64,000 nt of DNA from Acheta domesticus (lineage: Eukaryota > Arthropoda > Insecta > Orthoptera > Gryllidae). Position numbers and translations under genes: made by a program. Location: contig JAHLJT010009436.1 in NCBI GenBank assembly GCA_031308135.1, positions 119,228,678 through 119,292,677 of the forward strand. The letters are read 5' to 3'. The notes beneath the pieces were generated by a model. It saw nothing but the letters and a program-made list of their open reading frames with translations, ran no database searches and was not told where the DNA came from. Shown here one piece after another: positions 22,790 through 36,539 of this stretch (position 1 is the stretch's first letter; each line of letters opens with the position of its first letter).

Positions 22790-23625
22790 TACAGACCAGA
22801 TTTTTATGTAATTACATATTTTTTGTTGTTTTACTTACCGTTCTCAAATTTATAATCTTAGCAAATCGTCGCCATACTAACACAATATCTAATTTTTTCG
22901 TTACATATTTTTACATATTTAGTACATATTTTACGTATTTTGCTATTTTCACAAAATATTTTGTATTCTATTTTCTTCGATTTTATTACACTTTTTTATG
23001 AAGAGAAGTTTTTTAACCAGCATTATTTCCTATACTTTATTATTGCGTGCTATCTACTCGAGGTATGCTTCTTCACGACGTGGTCGAATGTTCCTCACCG
23101 TCCGTGTCTGCTTCAGTTATCACAGTGGCGAAAAGCGCGCGTCAGCGACTGAGATCATTTTACTTTTAGGAGTCAAAAGAATCACTGAGGCTGTACTTCG
23201 TGACCTTTAACCTTAATTTCTGAGAAACTTTGACGATCGCCGCTTCGATGAGAATCACGTTGCAGTGATTGTTTGCTGGTCGTAGATATCGCCAGTTTGT
23301 ACGATGGATTCTATAACGTCTAGTCTGGCTGGTCCTGACGTGAGAAACAACAGACGAAGCTTTTACCACTGACGAGAAAATTGTATGGTGCAAAGTGTAC
23401 ATCAACTTGTGTTCGCCAAATGATTTTTAAAACGTCCATATTATTCTTAAAATTTGTTTAGCAATCTTTTTATAAATGTAATTTCGTATTATGTAAGTGT
23501 CTTTTATAATTAAAATATTTTAATATTACGTATTATATCCGATTTTACATATTCTTACTCTTTTCATTACATATTTATGTACATATTCTGACTTTCATAC
23601 AATATATTTTTCCGGTCTCTATTAC
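22790..23625. repeat. Possible non-autonomous DNA element (TACATATTT-rich ends)
   Basis: The left side (22793-22950) and right side (23510-23622) share 'acatattt' phrases. The outermost 'cagaccagatttttatg' (22793) resembles the complement of 'atatttttccggtctct' (about 23606). The inverted match is poor, so the boundaries are uncertain. A GC-richer centre has no supported ORF. Confidence 0.35.
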
Positions 23626-24215
23626 AGTTCAAAATCGCAGGAAGCCGCTTAATTCAGGTCAATAGATGAAATGTGCATGACCGCTAGTCTCGGGTTCAGA
23701 TGACCGCTTAAAAGGGAATTTTTACACTTGTTCAATGGAATAATCAATCGATTCCACGAAAATATTGCTCTTGTGACCGCATTTATTTGAAGGAGGTTTC
23801 ATTTTAGTATGTTCGTCCGCTCTAGAGTTTTTGTCAAGTATCCTTTCACTTGCATTTTGACTTTAGCGTTTTTTGTGTCATTTTTCTTCTCGTGCGATAA
23901 TATACAAAATTAACGTAAAAATTCCGTTTTTTTAAGCAGACAAGTCTTTGTCCATATCCAGGTTTCTTTCCTCTTTAGACCTATATTTGCATTCATGAAG
24001 CCTGTGATCTCAACTTAATTTAGGCTATTCACCTATGTTGATTCTATCAGAATCTATCAGTTCTGAAATTTGTTATAATACGAACGACACTATATCAAAA
24101 ATTAACGTACTCATCAAATAAATAATTAATGCTAGAAAAAGAAATTCTTATACGTAGCCTACTTCCTTTTAAAGAAATTTTCATGATTAAGAAGCTTGCT
24201 TTTTTAATGTTGTAA
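23626..24215. other. Distal intron sequence with nothing recognised
   Basis: No repeat or coding signal was identified. Confidence 0.5.
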
Positions 24216-24219
24216 ATGC

Positions 24220-24267
24220 AACTCCTCTATTGGCTCATTATTGCAATTATGAGCCAATAGAGGAGTT
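24220..24267. repeat. Perfect 19-bp-arm hairpin near the 3' splice site
   Basis: AACTCCTCTATTGGCTCAT (24220-24238) is exactly complementary to ATGAGCCAATAGAGGAGTT (24249-24267), with a 10-nt loop that is itself almost self-complementary. It lies about 200 bp upstream of the last Ly6 exon. Confidence 0.97.
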
Positions 24268-24469
24268 CCATTTTCAACGACGTTGCGGATTTTCCGAAAC
24301 AAGTAGGCCTAATTAATTACCTTCACAGTTCTTTTCCACAATGGGCCCAAGGGCTTTTGTGAGTTTTTCAGCCTTATGTACTCGCTATTCAACAAATATG
24401 AATTTTCCTCTGTAGATTTCACATATTCTTTTCTGAAAAGGAATCTCAAATTCAGTTCTCATGTTGCAG

Positions 24470-24693
24470 TGTATGGAAAGTTCCGAGTGGTGCGAGGATG
24501 CGGCTATTTGATGGACACGTCGCTCAAGGAAGGTCGCCCCTGCGTGCAGCGCTCAGGGACGCACGACGTGAGCGTCCAGTACTGTGCGTGCGAAGGAGAC
24601 AAGTGCAACGGAGCGCCCGGTCTGCGACCTCCACCATCTGCGCTGGCGGCGGCCCTTCTGCTTCTGTTGCCTGCCATCGCCGCCATCTTATAA
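24470..24693 (+). CDS. Ly6/uPAR-domain protein, last exon (second half of domain and GPI tail)
   Basis: Starts after ATGTTGCAG (phase 1), completing a valine codon with the G of the 1904 exon end. It encodes the second half of the Ly6 domain, with GCGYL, PCVQRSG, then YCACEGDKCNGAP; this adds five cysteines to make ten and supplies the family's closing CN dipeptide. A short spacer (GLRPPPS) precedes a hydrophobic tail ALAAALLLLLPAIAAIL up to TAA at 24691-24693, as expected of a GPI-attachment signal, with likely sites among N-G-A just after CN. The GC content is far above that of the surroundings. It lies about 22.6 kb from its partner exon. Orthology within the insect crok/CG9338-type set is not resolved. 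Confidence 0.9.
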
Positions 24694-24795
24694 CAACAGC
24701 GGCCGAAACTCGCTCGTAGGATAACCGACAGATGTTAAAAACGAGAGGGCTTAGTCACATCCAGCTCCGACAGAACCGCAATTGTGCAGAAAAAT

Positions 24796-24801
24796 AATAA
24801 A
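24796..24801 (+). terminator. First polyadenylation signal after the Ly6 stop
   Basis: AATAAA 103 bp after the stop codon, embedded in 'aaaataataaatacataaa'. A plausible proximal signal. Confidence 0.55.
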
Positions 24802-27800
24802 TACATAAATAATCAGCAAAAATGAAAAGTTATCGAAATCTGGTAGCAGGAGTAACAAAAAAAACCAACCGCAATAGCTCTCGTGCGTAGGGAAATTTCA
24901 GTATCGTTTATCTCGACACCCACAAGGAAAGTGCGGCGGGATTTGCCCCGCTTGTTCTTTTTAATTTTTAAGTTTCTGTAGCTGCTGTGGCTCACGATTC
25001 CGCACATGTGCAACCCTCCAGTGTAGGCGTTGTACATTCGTAAATGTCACAGTAGAATGGAACCAGTATTTTTAGATAACGGCTTAAAACTTGCGGAAAT
25101 TATAACACGTCAAGGGAGCATCATTTATGAAATCGGTACACCCACATTGGGTTCAATCACAAATAAAGATACTATTATAAATTTAACAAAGAAGGCATAG
25201 AGGAATTCATGAAATATACTACGTATCTACGGGCAATTTGGACGAGAACGTGTTTAAAACATGAGGTATAAAGTACACGAAGTCTCCATTATTTGTTCGA
25301 AAAAGGACAATCACTTCGTCTAGTTCTGAAAACTGCACACCACGATTGTGTTGACACAAATCAATAAGAAGACGCTCATTTACATCAGATTACCGGAGCC
25401 CAAGACGAAATGGGAGTTTCCAGACATCTACATTTTGTCCATGATTACTCGTAGCGCCACTGCCAGAATGTTTGCTTTTTTCACGTTCTAATTTATCGCA
25501 TTTGAATGAACAATAAGATTGTTCTTGTACAGAGAAGTCACTTGTATGCAGCGAGTTGTTAAGTGTGAGATAGAACTTATCCCCTCACTATTGAGAACGA
25601 TTCCTAGAGCTCTATCTATTACACATCAAGAGTAATAAATACATAAGAAAAACAAAACTTGACTTCAGCCCTCTTTACGTTGCTAACTTCCTATGAAATT
25701 TGTCGGGAGCCAATAATTGCGATATCAAAGCTCCCCTTTAGTAAAAAATTCTCTATGTCTATTTTATGTGAAGACATTAATTGTATCAGACTATGTTACC
25801 TATAAAACCAAATTTTATTATTTTTGTAAGTAGATCAAAACACTTTTTCTGGAAAAATCAACCAGTATATTTATACTGTCTTATCAGTGTGTATACTAGT
25901 TCCCTTTTGGAACATACACTGATACTACATGATGCCGAATGATCCTAGAACGTGAGCCATGGAGCAATGAATATTCATTAGGCCTACTAAGGAGAGTGCG
26001 TATGTCTGCCATGAATTGCGAAATGTGATATTATAAAAATCAATAATACTTGTTACATCCTTGCTAGGTTTCCTTTTGTATAGAGTTATTTTTTATTTGC
26101 AATATTATTTAGATTAGCAAAGTTAATGTTCTTAATTTACAGTATCTTTTCTACAGAAGTGTTGTGACATTACTAGCAATAGGTGGCTATCCTGAAAACT
26201 CTTTTAGAAATTACACTTGTTAGTCTGCCGGCCAGTCTTTGGTAGGAAGGTATCATTGGCATAATTATGTTGCTTTAATGATACCAATGCAGCAGAATGT
26301 GACAGCTTGTATCTGTTAGTCAAATTAATTTAATGCTTTTATAAATGAACAATAATTCAAACATCAAAGGGCTAGCATACAAATTTAAATACAAAGCTTG
26401 CAAAAACCACAAAAATTAACAATTTATTTGAATTTAATATTGGTGGCATTGTTTATTGACAACATTAGTATGCAACAAATCATCAGAAACCAGATTCATC
26501 CAACATCTCTTTTTTACCTTTCTGTTGAACTGGAGCAACAAATTACTTTCAACTAGCATGAAAATTTACTTCACTTTTGGGAGCTTGGAGTCTGTGACAG
26601 AAACACCTTCTTAACAAGTTCTCTAACTGTAATGTCAGAAATCCTACCTTTAATTGAGTGAATGTGAACATGCATTTATGAAGTGAAGTCAAGAGACTTG
26701 TGAAGATGGTGTAATCAAGTTGCTCAACTGCTGTACAAACAGACCTAATTCATACATCTACTGCAGAGGCAGTTCTGCAATAGCAAACCTGCATGTATAT
26801 TTGACAGCAGGGTCTCTATGTAATAATATGCTCCAATCTGTTCAGTGTATGTAATCTGAACACTTAAATAATTTAAAAACATCAGCCATCAAGACCCTAC
26901 TGGACATAGCCCAAAATCATTGAATGCTATATTCTTGCATGTTATCTTCAGTAAATCAGGTCAACAAGTTTCTGTCAAGAAATTTGTTCAGTAATGCAAT
27001 TGATGGTATATAGTTGATATCTGTGTGTTAGCTCTGCATCATTTGGCAATTAGTGCCATGGTCTATGTTTAAAACAGAACAACTGCTTCTCACAAATCGG
27101 TAAGGATGCTGGCATTTCTGAATGCACTACTAGGGACAAATGTTCCATCCATGCCATGTAAATGACCACCAAATTTCAAATAATTATTTTAAATAATATG
27201 TTTGTTAATGTGTAGGCATACGCTAAGAATTGTGAAATCTTTCAGTACACATCACGCAAAGTAGTGTCACCTAGACCAAAGTTCAGCAGGATACAACTTG
27301 CTAGTGTTTTAAATTTTTGAAGTTGAATGTAGGGAATCTGTAAAGAACATACGCTTGAGTATAAACAATAAGTAACTAAACATACATTAACCTTGCCTCT
27401 TAGAAGCAAACAAAACAGAAACCTAAGAATGTATACAGTACTTAAATAGAGATGCTGCATACACTAGTGTTCGGGACCCCATGTGACATTCTATGTACAG
27501 TAATTAGCATGTACCATAGGGTTTTAATTACTGTCATTTATCTTTTTTGATAAAAAAATGTTATAATTTAAAAATAACTTGTTTTATTAGTATATAAGCT
27601 CTGTATTTATCATGTTTATATTGGAAAATGCAAAGCCTCTACTGACTAGTGATAAATGCAAGATAATATACAATATTTTCTTGTGATTAGAGTTAGTTTT
27701 GTTGTTTTACATATAAAATAAGGGGAGGGTTGTTGATTTTATTGTTGATGTGTAAGCTGCTTAGGTTTTCCAGTTGTAATGATAAATACATATTCATACT

Positions 27801-29883
27801 CTTAACAATAATTTAAAGAAAATTTTGAAACTAATATAAAGGTTTCAGCATTTGTTCCAAAAATCCTCTTAAGAAAGAGAACTGCCATCATATTTTCATC
27901 TCAAAATTTTATTATTGTTAGCTATTGTTGCACTTTGACACGTGTAAGATGAGCTTGTATGTAATTCTGTGCATTCTGTTGAAGTGAGTCCACACATACC
28001 CTACCATCTCACTTCCATGTTTTATCCAACCTCCATACTGTACATACAATATAAATAGTTGTTGGTAATATGCAATTGCAAAAATAATTATTTTTCTTCA
28101 AATTAAGAAATAGAGAGAGAGACATATATTACGTAGTTCAGATGTATTTGAAAATATTTAATAGATATAATAAAGGGAATCCTATTCAGAGGTAAATTAT
28201 CAAGTTTGTAACATTGAAAATATTGTCTGCCTCATATCAGCAAGCATTAATGCTTAAGTAGCGGTGTATGTTCAAGCTGCTATGGTGTTACAATAGATGT
28301 AGCATCTTGTTTGGCAGAATCTCTACACATCATACAGTGGCACATAACATTCTAACTAAAGAGGCGAGCGACAGGCTGGCAGTAATTTTTTTTACATATA
28401 AATAACAAAATTTTCTTTCAAAAAGATATTGTTACATACCTTTTATTTCATGCACAATTTTTCAACACATTTCCTCCAATTTCCATACTGATTTTGAATA
28501 TTTGGCAAAAAGGATATACAGTCATGGAGTTATAATCTTGTTTCTATTTTCTATCACTAAATTATTAAATTACATCCTTCAGAAATATAAAACACTAAAC
28601 GCACTACAAAAGGTTGGCGCTGAGGCTGAGTACCCTGGGAGGGCAAACTCTTTGAGTATGCCTCCTCCTGGCTCTGTAAAGCCAGCAGCTGTATGCTGTC
28701 TTGCGCTTAGGTCAATATGACCACTGTGTTTTAAATGTATACATATGCTGTAGCTGGCTCGTTTTGTAGTTGGGATTGTAACACTATGCCAATTTTGTTA
28801 ATTATTTTCATAAAATATTTGTAAAGAAACAAAAAAAAATTCCAAAAATTCCTTTAAGTAGTCTCACTTTTTGTTACCTGATTATGAAATGCATTTGAAA
28901 GTGTCAATAATTATGTATTGATATTTTTAAATAAATACTCAGGTAGCAAACAACATGCATTGAATCATATCACCATAAGTCTGTCATGTATGTTTCTCAA
29001 CACATGAATGATAAATGTACATCTTTTAATGTAAGAATAAGCAATATTGCTTATTTTTACTTTCACTGGGAAAAGTGCAATAAGAACTGTACATACAGCC
29101 TTATGCAATGCTAACAACATGACCATTTTCCTCTGAGTATGACTGATAGGTAATGAAATGCTACATTTACAGTGAGTCAATGTGATTTGTAGTTATAGGC
29201 CTAGTGAAAACTTAGAATGAACAATTTGCCTTGCCACCTGTAATTAATTTTTCTTTAACATTCTTGGAAGTGAGCTTCCTGTATTGCCTCTTGATGATGG
29301 ATCAGTATAAACACTAGATGTGTTAGCCTTTTTTATATATCTTTGTTCTTGTAATGCTGCTCTTTACTCTACCAATGGTTGTATCATTTGGTCACTGTTG
29401 AGCAGAAATGAAATACAACACTCAGACAGATTGGTTCAGTCTTATTTCCTACGTTATGTTTGAAAGCCTCAGATCCAAGGAAAAGTTGACTTACTGAGAT
29501 GAGCCTGTGTATATATCATTGTTAACTCAGCTACATTGTTGAGGGCGAGAAAAGAAGAAGCCAAAAAGTAAAGCTGTTACAACTGTTAGATCAGTGGCTA
29601 ATGACTGAATTTGTTATACTTTAACAAAACATTAAATGTTAATAAATCAACATAATCAAACACTAAATGGAAGCATGTCATTTATTTCTGATGTATGATG
29701 ATATTACAAATATAAGTAATATAAAAGAAACTACCAAATTTCAGAGGAATCTTGAATTAGAGTATGAGGTACAAAACAGTTCCTAAACAACATGCAAATA
29801 TCAAAAAATTCACCGAAAGCAATTTCTGTCAACGCAATGAAATCTGCAATCTATTTGTTATAGGTAATAGTATTCTGATAATA

Positions 29884-29903
29884 CTACAGCTACCACTACT
29901 ACT

Positions 29904-29964
<61 letters not shown>
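29884..29964. repeat. (CTA)n microsatellite
   Basis: An almost pure run of more than 20 CTA units; the overlapping leucine-run and serine-run ORFs are artefacts. Confidence 0.97.
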
Positions 29965-32900
29965 ATAATAATGATAAAATTTACACACATTACAATGTGG
30001 AAAAACAAATTATCAAATCCGTACAAAAGTGAAAGTGATCATGGTGTTTCAATAATATGAATCCCAAAATAACTAATGATATATTGTATGAATCACATAC
30101 CTTTATTAGAATACACAATACATATAAAATGAACACTGACAGATGTTAAAAAAAACTTGTTTATTTTAATTAAACCCTAATAAAATTAAGAAACCACCAG
30201 GAAACAAGTGGCAGCTATTTGACATCTTGTTTTACACTTCATTATTTTAAATGTTAACAACAGTTCTTTCTCTATTATGGCATATCTCCATTTTATAAGA
30301 GAAACCACTGTTTAAGAATTTATGATGAATCTATGATGAATTGCAATCCACTATGAACCACATTTTACCAGTTGCTTTTCAATTACTACAACCATTAACC
30401 ATCATTAAAATGAGGCACATCAAACCGCGCTTGCAGGAGCTACTTGCTCGCCTGGGGAGCCCAGTGCTTCTACAGACATGGGCAACTTCCCCTGACTTCG
30501 CACTCATTGCCCCTTAAAATACAGAAAAGAACGTACATGCACTAGCTGAAGCAGCATGAGACAGTGAATAATGGCTTCATACAAAAATGTGTTTTGCCAG
30601 ATTCTTTTCTATCAAATAACTGAGAATTGTATTATGTTCATATTCTTCACTACTTATTACTATTTTATGTTTATTTTCTTACTAAATTTTCCCTTTTATA
30701 AACATCTTAGCCAAACGACAAGAATATTTTTGAATGGCGAGTTCTTTCCTTGTGTTTGTTTTGTGTTGTGTTATTAAATCATTCAGCTATTAACGTATTA
30801 AGCAATAATGTGAAATAATTAATGTAATTGTATTACAAGTTAACAATTTTTATAAACATAAGTTAACAATTCTCGCTTAGAGACAGACAGCACTTTTAAG
30901 AATATTTGCAAAATCTTCTAACCTGAACGTAGAAAGTTCATGCTTTTTAACCACTCGTAAGTAAACAGGATTCCAAAATCAAGATTATTTTGATTCAATT
31001 TTGTAAATTTAACTCTCAATTGAGAATTTGAAATCTGACTGATATATTATTTTGTTTTAATGAACCATTTCTTTGCCTTAAAGAGATAATAGGAATAAAT
31101 ATAACTAAATTTGTGAAAATAATTGTCAAGTAACTTCTCCCAAAGACTGTTACGGGCCAGGTATCCAGTAACGTACCGCCATTCCGAAGCATTTTTACAA
31201 CCCTTACTTTTAAATCCCACGCTGGACACAGTGCCTGCAAGCTCTAGTAAGCTTGTTACCTTGTCCGCAACCTTGACATGCCTGATTTAAATCATGCAGG
31301 CAGACACAAGCCTAAATCCCAACTTGATACTTATTGCTACATATCTTTACCAATTTGTGTTGTAACAAAAATTACAATAATTGTGTAGTGATTTTCTACA
31401 ACTTGTCCAAAAATATTTCAGGTTGTTCTCCATCTACATTAAGCCATTAGCTCTTTGACTTCAACTACTTTTTTTTAATCCTTACTCTCTTCTATTCTCC
31501 CCAAGCTTTAACTTACTTTGTCTATTCATGTATGTACTCATTTATTAACTTGTCCAAATAATTGTCCTTGTTTCAAATACTCTGAAACAATCTGTAAGAC
31601 TGTTTTCCTAGAAGACAACTTGAGTGACCGCTTAGTGTATGAAGAAGTATGATTTTTGATATGTTCATGATAAGCATGTTCATGAAAATTATGAATTTTT
31701 CTCCCCAGTAATAATAATTATAAATTCAAATTTTATAACGTACTTTGATTGCCTTTAGAACTTCACGTAAATTTGGTCTCCTGGTGGTGTTAAATCAGTA
31801 AGTGAACTGATATAAAACCAGAGTATTTCATTATTCTAGGTTACCAATTACACCTTTTTGTTTTATATATGTTAACATTTCATCCAATTTTTTGAAATCA
31901 TCTTCCAAGCTGATTGAACTTTTGCAAATGATTGATACAATTATTATTGATTGACATTATTAATGTTGTCTGTCATTTTAAAAACAATTTACATATTTAT
32001 GTAAAGAACTGCACAGCTTGTACTCTTCTAAAATCCTATTCAATCAAGACCAAGCATTCTCTTTAGACATTGGATGTTAAGGCAGTAAAAACTGATGTTA
32101 TAGGAGCCTAGAGAGGCCTCCAAACAATTGACAATTAACAGGGGGAAAAGGCTATACAAATTGAAAATTGGAAGGATAAAACACTACTATCATCACACTT
32201 ATCTAAAATTAGCAGAACATTTGTATTTAAAACAATATGAAAGAAGAGTAATGAAATTATTACTTTGTTGGGCACATTATAAATATAATTTATAAACCTA
32301 CAATGACACAAATAAATGTTCTAATTTCATTTTAAATTTTCGTAATTGGCATATGAAAGTGACCTACAATTCTTTGAAGTGTAACTGTACAGTCTGACTG
32401 ACCTTATCCTTCCTGGCATGATTCTGACATTGATATATTAATATCAATAACAAAAATCAGAATAATTGACTTATTCCCTGACATGTTTTCCAAATTTGAG
32501 CCCAGCACTCATGCAAAATCCACTGCTTGAAGTTTCTTTTTGGGGGGGGAAAGGTGAGCAAAGGGAGCTTTTGGATGTCATTGATATAAAATTTCACATA
32601 AATGAAAATTATTTAAAGGTTACTTTTTAAACAAAACTATAAGGATATTTAAATAAATGTTAAGAAAAAAGGAATTTTAAACAATAAATGTGTCTAAAAA
32701 GACTTCCTTATGAAAACAGACAAAATGAAACTTCATCACAATAGCTAATTTTTCATTTTTCTTGCACACGAACTAAAAGCCTTATAAATACTTGCTTTTC
32801 AAAAATATAAACACCTTTTGAAATTATCAATGTCCAGTTGTCTTAATAATTATGTTATCGAAAGTTTTCTTTCCCCATTTGAGATACTACAAATTTTTTG

Positions 32901-34614
32901 TAGTATTCATTTCATAAGATTTCATCATTCTGTAAAAACAATAATCATATTATGATTCAAAATGTTCTGCAATTTTTAAAAAGAGAAATTATCACAGAAA
33001 TAATGTTTATGTTTCTGCAATGCAAATTTTGCATAGGGAGAATTAAAAAAAAAAACAACGTTTGAGTGCTAATTGTGGCTCAGCCATTTGGAATATTCAA
33101 GGAGTTTATTATACAAAATACATACTTATAATTGTCTTAGGAGCTTATTTTCAAAGTTTCAACATTTCTTCCCTGGATACCATGTATGATAAAATTAGGT
33201 TATGTTACAATTCATTCTTACAGTCAAGTTTTGTGTGTGTTAATTGTAGGCATCAGGTCAATCAGCAAGTACAACTTAACTTTTTGCTAGAAAATCATAA
33301 CTACGTACATTTGCAAACACATTTGATGCTTCATAGGCAATTCAATGCTAGTTTTCACTTTTTTTAAAGGCATCTGTTTAAACTTGCTGTAGTGTAAAAC
33401 TTTCAAAATAGGTGTTACTTCTCTAATAAGATATTTTAAACCAAAAAGCCCATCATGTTCAAATGAAACATTAGTTGGAAATTAATTTTCAAATTTCTGA
33501 AAAAAATAGTTTTGAAAAGGAAGATATTGTAGATACCTAGTTTTGAAAAGGAAGTTTATTGTACACAGATACCTAGTATTGAAAAGAATGTTACAGTACA
33601 CACAAAAATAAAAATAAGGAAATAGAATTTGAAATAAAATACAGAACTCCAAATGTAAATTAATATCTTTACCGCTTAATTAATGTTCAATTTTATAAAG
33701 AAGTACTAGTCTACAATTTCATAAACCTTGTTACATATGGTGAAGAATAAAGCAGGAAAAATGAACATCTCTGACAAATTAACCAAGATGTTTGCCAGCG
33801 CTTAAATTTTTGGAGGACTTGGTGCTCCCACACTTTTTTGAAGCAAGAGAACTTTTAATATATTTTAGATTGGATGGATTTATGACACAAAATGGATACC
33901 GTATATATGGATGTCATATAACTTACAACAATATTGGAGATCATTATATGAGTAAATAGAAATGCAAATCTTTATACAATAAGTGAGCTCTTTCTTATTT
34001 TGCCACAAATTAAGCACTTATGATTGCTAATTACATTTACGTACTTGTGGTAGTGCAATACATTACATTGAATTTAAAATGATTAATGTAAGAAAGGTTT
34101 ATATTTATTCTCAATCATCAAAAAGGTAGAAAAATGAAAGGTAAGAATGATTCTACAAGTGTGTCTATTTGCACATAATTTTTCACCCTTTCAGTCATTA
34201 TTTTTGTTTTCTGAGGTAAGAAACTTAAATTTTGAATACTCTCTGTAATTGTTTCATCTCCTGACATTGTAAATAATACAATTCAGTTCACCTACATCCA
34301 AAATATAGATTTTGCCATTTATAATAGCCTACACAGTGACTACCACATTAGAAGAGAGTTTGGGGTTGAGCAGCAGAAGGTTTTTTAAAATCTCTACCAC
34401 GGCTACCTATTAATGGATATTATATTTAAACTTTTGAAAAATGTGTTTTCTTTTAAACTTGGATATTTACTACAGAGTTGACTCTGCATTAACCAATTAG
34501 ACAAAGATCAACTATATCATGTAGATCAACAAATTTAACAATAATTTTGGGAGATTTACTTCCTTGCCTACTTTTATACACACATTTATGGTGAAGAATG
34601 CATTTCCCTTTTTT

Positions 34615-34950
34615 TTATGGTGGTGCCATGGCACACTGGCACTACCCTACGAGCTGCCTCTGCTTACAAGTAAACTCCCATGTAATGTAACGGTCCACCT
34701 CTGTGGCACACACTGCTAGGATTTGGGCGCCGGGTTAAATCTGTCAGCGGCAATGGACACCACAGAGAACCGATTGTCTATGGTGGACAGTGTCCACCAA
34801 CTTACTTTACAGCCGATCTCCAGCAGCTGCCGAAGATTTTTTGATGAGATCATTTCCGGTAGAGCTAAGAGAATTCTACAAAGTGGAGCCTGATCTGGGA
34901 TAAATTGGCAGAATCACATTTTGGATCAGATGTGCTTTCTGGTTATTGAG
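34615..34950. other. GC-richer island, unassigned
   Basis: Contrasts with the surrounding AT-rich DNA. It contains 'ggtggacagtgtccacc', a palindrome with a 3-nt centre, and 'tgccatggca'. A partly open reading frame with stops is seen. It may be a decayed transposon or exon-like remnant; no family is recognised. Confidence 0.35.
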
Positions 34951-34999
34951 CAATGAAATGCATTTATTTGAACAACGTGGTTCCAGATGTGACCCCATT

Positions 35000-35920
35000 T
35001 TATTAATTACTAGGTAATTAATTACTATGATATAATACACATAATTTCTTCTTACATCATCATCTTCCTACATGAATGATACACACTAAAAACAAAGAAA
35101 ATAATTGAAACTGGTCATGCATTAAAGGATTATTATTCTTATCTCTTGAAGTACTGATACACAATGCAGTATACTGTGGACTACCGGCGCTAGCCGGAGA
35201 AAATTACGAGAACAAAAATATGTCAAGATAAATTATATTATAAATAATTATAGGCCACGTTCTTTTTCAGTGACATACATTCTTTCAGATTCTGTATAAT
35301 CTGTCCTGTTGAGATGTGCATTAAATCACTCGCTCATGCGTGCACCAGTTCTCTGAAGAAGTGGGTGACAACGTCAAAGAAACCGCTGGGATCCAGCGGC
35401 ATCCGAAGAGTATGCGTCCGCTTCATGATTCATTCCCCCTCCTACTAGTAAGATACTAGTAAGATCAAGCAAGGGCTCAAGTTGCAGATATCCCGACCTG
35501 TTTCTTGACACTTAGAACACTTGACACTTAGACACTTGAACTTAGAGGTTGTGGACAGTAAACGGACAGAGTAAATTAGATGTGCGATTTGTGCAACACA
35601 CGTTTAGTAGTGAGTGTACACATACGTAATAGATTGCATTTATTAATATATATCAAGCGTGTTTTAAGGATTAAAATTGCAATATATTAAGTATGTGATA
35701 GTGTCAAAGTTGTAAATTTGGTGAGATATTTTCAAACAATGTCAGTTAACTTCGGGAAGTTTCCTGACATCAAGTCAGTTAACTTCGGGAAGTTTCATCT
35801 GTTGCCATTGAACGTTTATTAGCGAAGCCTTTTAATTGTTGTTCGTATAACGAAAGTAGTGGGGCTACAATAGCACATACTTTCCCACTTCTTGGAAACA
35901 GCTACGTAGCATTGAAATAT
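35000..35920. other. Unassigned sequence with a 22-bp direct repeat
   Basis: 'cagttaacttcgggaagttt' occurs at about 35743 and about 35777, 34 bp apart. Short 'acacttgacacttaga' repeats lie near 35518-35545. A 44-codon open stretch (35324-35455) has no recognisable domain. Confidence 0.5.
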
Positions 35921-36010
35921 TGCACTTTCTGCGCTACTAGTATCTTAGCTATCATTTGAAAACGTCCAATTCAACCAAGAAGCGAACAACTCACTGTTTC
36001 CATCGCAGTG
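35917..36010. repeat. Repeat shared with 56365-56460
   Basis: 'atttgaaaacgtccaattca' then 'aagaagc.aacaac.cac' and 'ccatcgcagt' occur in the same order in both places, about 20.4 kb apart and in the same orientation. Confidence 0.85.
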
Positions 36011-36539
36011 TTGTCAGAACTATGAATTGTACTACTGCATAAAAATATAACAGTAAAGTTTTATAAACTTGTATTGGAAAAAGAAGCCTGGTACCCTGGA
36101 AAATATAGAAATGCCTTTCATAGGGCCATTTTAGAGAAGAGTATTCTAGAACCATGCAAAAATACTCTACTCACTCCAAATGGCGAGAAAACTACGCATT
36201 TGGTGAGAAAACTAAATATTTTCATGCAATCATCAATATAAATTTGACAATTATAACTCCTTTTCATACAGATACATCAATTAACAACAATGACACGTAA
36301 TTCACAGAAATTCGCGAGCGCGAAACGGAATTTCATTGTTGCAGTCCGTCCCTGCATTGTCGATATTTCGAGAGCTAGTAATTTTTATTTCAAATATTTC
36401 AAAATAATTAATTTCTAAAAGATTAATGTGTAAATGTATAATAAAAGGTCGAATGTAAGAAATGAACAAAGAAATAATATACAAAATTGCAAATTCTAAT
36501 TTACAACGCATACAGCTGTCTGAAGCACCGTACATTTGC

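Larger units (their letters stand above)
1905..24469 (+). other. 22.6 kb intron of the Ly6 gene
   Basis: Bounded by AAAG|GTAAAA and TTGCAG|TG. The split codon is G plus TG (Val), so the frame runs cleanly from ...NVQK to YGKFRVV. It is densely filled with transposon and simple-repeat insertions, described individually. Confidence 0.8.
24694..34600 (+). other. Long AT-rich downstream region, possible extended 3'UTR or intergenic
   Basis: Almost 10 kb with no recognisable transposon, terminal repeats or convincing ORF, unlike the rest of the window. Several AATAAA-type signals occur (for example 24796, 25161, 28169 and 32686). It could be a long 3'UTR of the Ly6 gene, unique intergenic DNA, or simply unannotated old repeats. 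There is no direct evidence of transcription. Confidence 0.3.

Noticed and set aside
24498..24719. Alternative-frame ORFs over the last Ly6 exon
   Set aside because: Shadow frames of a GC-rich true exon; only the frame with the cysteine pattern and splice phase fits.
35324..35455. 44-codon open stretch as an exon
   Set aside because: No recognisable domain and weak splice signals; kept only as a note in the surrounding region.
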